DNA of 64,000 bases from Synechococcus sp. CS-1330 (GTDB lineage Bacteria > Cyanobacteriota > Cyanobacteriia > PCC-6307 > Cyanobiaceae), in NCBI GenBank assembly GCA_025128025.1, contig JAHLYR010000047.1:152468-216467 (forward strand), in the 5' to 3' direction. A program made the translations under genes and the position numbers. Shown here in pieces: positions 61,494 to 64,000 of this stretch. Position 1 is the first letter of the stretch. Each line of letters opens with the position of its first letter. The notes under the pieces are model-generated. The model did no database searches. It was not told the origin of the DNA and saw only the letters and a program-made list of their open reading frames with translations.

Positions 61494-62087
61494 ATGCCAT
61501 TCTCCGCCTGCGGCCGTGTGGTTGCCTTCCCTTCTGCTGGTCCGTCATCGGGATCGCCCCAAGCTGCCCCTGCACCCCAGGTGGCAGTGGTGATGGGCAG
61601 CGATTCCGACCTGCCCACCATGCAGCCGGCGGTGCAGGTGCTGGAGCAGTTTGGGGTGGCGGTAGAGGTGCGGGTGCTCTCGGCCCATCGCACTCCCCTG
61701 GAGATGGTGGAATTTGCCCAGATGGCGCGCGGGCGCGGCTTCAAGGTAATCGTCGCCGGCGCAGGCGGCGCCGCCCATCTGCCCGGCATGGTGGCCGCAC
61801 TCACCACCCTGCCGGTGATCGGCGTGCCGGTGCAAAGCCGGGCCCTGTCGGGTGTGGATTCGCTCCATTCGATTGTGCAGATGCCCGCTGGTATCCCGGT
61901 GGCCACGGTGGCGATCGGTAATGGCCTCAACGCTGGCCTGCTGGCGGCCCAGATCCTCGCCACTGCCGATCCCCGCCTCGCCCAGGAGATCGCGGACTAC
62001 CGCGATGGGTTGCACGGCCAGGTAACGGCCAAGGACAGCCGCCTGCAGCAGCTGGGCAGCCGGGCCTACCTAGAGCAGATGGGCTGA
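61494..62087 (+). CDS. purE: 5-(Carboxyamino)imidazole ribonucleotide mutase
   Basis: PurE rearranges N5-CAIR to CAIR in purine synthesis. The class I signature is present: [46 protein letters not shown], and [16 protein letters not shown] [20 protein letters not shown], then [11 protein letters not shown]. 197 residues as drawn, with about 27 variable residues at the front, so the true start may be a later GTG. The last base of the stop is the first base of the next start. Confidence 0.93.
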   Translation: MPFSACGRVVAFPSAGPSSGSPQAAPAPQVAVVMGSDSDLPTMQPAVQVLEQFGVAVEVRVLSAHRTPLEMVEFAQMARGRGFKVIVAGAGGAAHLPGMVAALTTLPVIGVPVQSRALSGVDSLHSIVQMPAGIPVATVAIGNGLNAGLLAAQILATADPRLAQEIADYRDGLHGQVTAKDSRLQQLGSRAYLEQMG

Positions 62088-63199
62088 TGTTGGAACGGCT
62101 CGTTCTGCCCCCCTGGCTCAAGGCAGGCCTGGCCCTGCCCTTGCTGGTGCTCAACCTGTGGGTGCTGCGCCAGCTGCTGTTGCCCCTGGCCCCGTTTCCG
62201 GCCCTGTTTATGGGAGCGGCGTTGATTGCCTTCCTGCTGGATTTGCCCAGCCGCTGGCTGATGGGCCGCGGTTTGCCGCGCTGGCTGGCCTACGGATTGG
62301 TGGTGGGTCTCAGCTTTGGCCTGCTCGCGTTGGCGGCCGTCTGGCTGGTGCCGCGGCTGATCGAGCAGTTGGGGGAGTTGATCACGGCCCTCCCGGGCTG
62401 GTTGGCCCAGGGGGAAACCCTTTTGCAGCAGTTGCAGGCCTGGGCTGGGACCCGCGGGCTACCCAGTGATTTCGGCGACCTCAGCAGCGAACTGCTCACC
62501 CGCACCAGCCAGCTAGCCCGCCAGGTCAGTCAGCAGCTGCTGAGCTTGCTTGGCGCCACCGTGGGACTCACGGTGAACACCGTGATCGTGCTGGTGCTGG
62601 CGGTGTTCCTGCTGTTGGGGGGGGAGGGCATCAGTGCTGGCCTGGCCCAGTGGCTGCCGCCACGGGTGCGCAGCCTCGTGGTCACGACCTTGAACCGTAC
62701 CTTCCGCGGCTACTTCGCCGGCCAGGTGTTGCTGGCCCTGATTCTCAGCGTTGCCCAGATCGTGGTGTTCACCCTGCTGGGCATTCCCTATGGAGTGCTG
62801 TTTGCGGTGGCGATTGGCTTCACCACCCTGGTGCCCTACGCCAGCGCCCTCACGATCCTGCTGGTGAGCTTGCTGCTTGCCCTCGATGATCCCCGCACCG
62901 GTCTAGAGGTGCTGGCCGCGGCCATCAGCGTGGGGCAGGTGGTGGATCAGGTGATCCAGCCCCGCCTGATGGGCCGGATTGTGGGTCTGCAGCCCGCCTG
63001 GCTGCTGATCAGCCTGCCGGTGGGAGCGCGGCTGGGCAGCCTGCTGGGGCTGGGCGATTTGCTTGGTTTGCTGCTGGCGGTGCCGGTGGCCAGCTGCGCC
63101 AAAACCTTTCTTGATGCTTGGGGCGAGCAGTTGCGGGCCGGGGAGGTGCCGGTGTTCAGCTCCCCTGCGGGATCACGCCCTGAGCCGCAAGGTAGCTGA
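62087..63199 (+). CDS. AI-2E family transporter (YdiK/PerM-like membrane protein)
   Basis: 370 residues with about eight membrane helices. Typical features are PLAPFPALFMGAALIAFLLD near the front, a long soluble segment (about 85-150), and the conserved C-terminal half with NRTFRGYFAGQVLLALILSV, IPYGVLFAVAIGFTTLVPYA and VIQPRLMGRIVGLQPAWLLI. Substrates of such proteins vary and cannot be told from sequence. Its ATG overlaps the purE stop (TGATG), and its end overlaps the convergent cysC by 44 bases. Confidence 0.9.
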   Translation: MLERLVLPPWLKAGLALPLLVLNLWVLRQLLLPLAPFPALFMGAALIAFLLDLPSRWLMGRGLPRWLAYGLVVGLSFGLLALAAVWLVPRLIEQLGELITALPGWLAQGETLLQQLQAWAGTRGLPSDFGDLSSELLTRTSQLARQVSQQLLSLLGATVGLTVNTVIVLVLAVFLLLGGEGISAGLAQWLPPRVRSLVVTTLNRTFRGYFAGQVLLALILSVAQIVVFTLLGIPYGVLFAVAIGFTTLVPYASALTILLVSLLLALDDPRTGLEVLAAAISVGQVVDQVIQPRLMGRIVGLQPAWLLISLPVGARLGSLLGLGDLLGLLLAVPVASCAKTFLDAWGEQLRAGEVPVFSSPAGSRPEPQGS

Positions 63200-63812
63200 G
63201 CACCGCGTCCACCGAGTCGTCCAGGCTCTGGGCGCCGGTGTCCACCCGCAGCTCGGGTTGCTCGGGGGCCTCATAGGGGCTGGAAATGCCCGTGAACTCC
63301 TTGATTTCGCCGGCCCGCGCCTTGGCATAAAGCCCCTTGGTGTCGCGCCCCTCGCACACCTCCAGGTCGGCGGCGCAGTGGATCTCGATGAAGTCGCCGG
63401 CGTCCACCAGGGCGCGGGCCTTGTCGCGGTCGGCCTTGAAGGGCGACACGAAGGCCGTAAGCACCACCACCCCCGCATCCAGAAAAAGCTTGCTCACCTC
63501 GCCAATGCGACGGATGTTTTCCTCGCGGGCGGCATCGGAGAAGCCCAGGTCCTTGCAGAGGCCGTGGCGGATGTTGTCGCCATCGAGCACATAGCAGGAG
63601 AGCCCCCGTTCAAACAGGGCCGAATTCACGGCGTTGGCCAGAGAGCTCTTGCCCGAGCCGCTGAGGCCAGTGAACCAAAGGATGGCACTGCGGTGGCCTT
63701 GTTGTTTGGCCCGGGCTGCCCGGTCCACCGTGGTGTGGTGCCAGGCGATGTTGGTCGAGGCCCCCTGGTTGGTGAGTTCGCCGTAGGTGGGGGTGGAGGG
63801 AGCGGCGGACAT
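63156..63812 (-). CDS. cysC: Adenylylsulfate (APS) kinase
   Basis: Phosphorylates APS to PAPS in sulfate assimilation. P-loop GLSGSGKSSLANAV, DGDNIRHGL, FSDAAREENIRRIGE, and IEIHCAADLEVCEGRDTKGL then YAKARAGEIKEFTGISSPYE are diagnostic. The start is taken at the ATG at 63812; one at 63842 adds ten residues. An IS5-like element begins about 20 bases upstream of 63842 and has probably displaced the native promoter. Confidence 0.93.
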   Translation of the reverse strand: MSAAPSTPTYGELTNQGASTNIAWHHTTVDRAARAKQQGHRSAILWFTGLSGSGKSSLANAVNSALFERGLSCYVLDGDNIRHGLCKDLGFSDAAREENIRRIGEVSKLFLDAGVVVLTAFVSPFKADRDKARALVDAGDFIEIHCAADLEVCEGRDTKGLYAKARAGEIKEFTGISSPYEAPEQPELRVDTGAQSLDDSVDAVLSYLAAQGVIPQGS

Positions 63813-63860
63813 CGGCGCAGGGCGTTGGGACGGATGGGCCATTCTCCCCCGTGCCTCGCG

Positions 63861-64000
63861 TTAGGGAGACTCTGGAAAACCGAGGCCGTTTGCGGGACAA
63901 TAACCCTGTGATCGCAGGCCAGGACTGGGTTGATGGGCGGCAAGCAGCTTGGCTTCTCTGATTACGAGCTCACCACAGCCAAGAAGCAGACCAAACGGGA
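63861..64000 (+). mobile_element. Left end of an IS5-family insertion sequence (cut by window end)
   Basis: TTAG at 63861-63864 fits the YTAR target of IS5-family elements. From about 63865 the bases GGAGACTCTGGAAAACC look like a terminal inverted repeat, followed by about 50 bases and the start of a transposase gene. The right end and the second copy of the target lie outside the window, so the limits are tentative. Confidence 0.65.
63933..64000 (+). CDS. IS5-family transposase, N-terminal fragment
   Basis: The first 22 residues, MGGKQLGFSDYELTTAKKQT then KR, are those of a common IS5-family transposase group. The reading frame runs off the window end. The DDE catalytic domain is not included. 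Confidence 0.8.
   Translation, partial: MGGKQLGFSDYELTTAKKQTKR

Overview
The window is a gene-dense, GC-rich stretch of a picocyanobacterial chromosome (Synechococcus/Cyanobium type, alpha-cyanobacteria). The evidence is the phylloquinone genes menF/A/C/E plus a hot-dog thioesterase, chlM, ndhH, a DUF3747 protein, the cyanobacterial prfB-DUF3285-ybeY-dgkA-trpG order, a PilM/N/O/Q pilus operon without pilP, and scattered GCGATCGC (HIP1) octamers. No tRNA, rRNA or CRISPR array was recognised by eye.

Layout: 1-2.9 kb holds the end of rplA, an inverted amino-acid ABC gene, an L10 leader and rplJ-rplL. 3.0-6.0 kb holds an intergenic region with two opposing terminators, a DUF3747 protein, rnhA and pyrD. 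6.0-10.8 kb is the type IV pilus alignment and secretin operon pilMNOQ; the interior of pilQ is strikingly AT-rich. 10.8-15.2 kb has a pentapeptide-repeat protein, a CobD-like decarboxylase, a remnant of a VapC/PIN toxin gene, murG, an exported protein and an EF-hand protein. 15.3-18.8 kb is an OmpR/EnvZ-like two-component pair followed by three small exported proteins. 18.9-29 kb is mostly housekeeping: pgk, a Usp protein, ylqF, an RluA-family enzyme, a dipeptide-type double ATPase, a RelA/SpoT enzyme and mnmE. 29-32.9 kb has an NCS2 permease, an NTF2-like exported protein and nadC.

33.0-35.6 kb is the most interesting locus: a complete GRRM/Osc-type RiPP system. It has an orphan periplasmic binding protein (GrrP type), a glycine-rich precursor (GrrA type) carrying eight aromatic-X-Asn triplets spaced by Gly-Gly, and a radical SAM/SPASM maturase (GrrM type) expected to make three-residue cyclophanes. 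It sits between nadC and argS.

35.6-45 kb holds argS, a HisC-like aminotransferase, an exported MBL-like protein, trpG, dgkA, ybeY, DUF3285, prfB with its programmed +1 frameshift, a glutaredoxin and gshB. 43.5-50.3 kb is a phylloquinone block (menF divergent from menA-menC-menE, then a DHNA-CoA thioesterase overlapping ndhH). 50.4-56.8 kb holds rsmH, a cysteine desulfurase, a Ycf29-like regulator, an RluA homologue with an altered active site and an AlkB-like oxygenase. 56.8-59.7 kb is a small accessory cassette flanked by a near-identical 168-bp duplication of the 3' end of chlM. 59.6-64 kb holds chlM, nagA, purE, an AI-2E-type transporter, cysC and the left end of an IS5-family element.

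Genes are packed tightly: same-strand neighbours often share 1-8 bases, and four convergent pairs overlap by exactly four bases through complementary stop codons.
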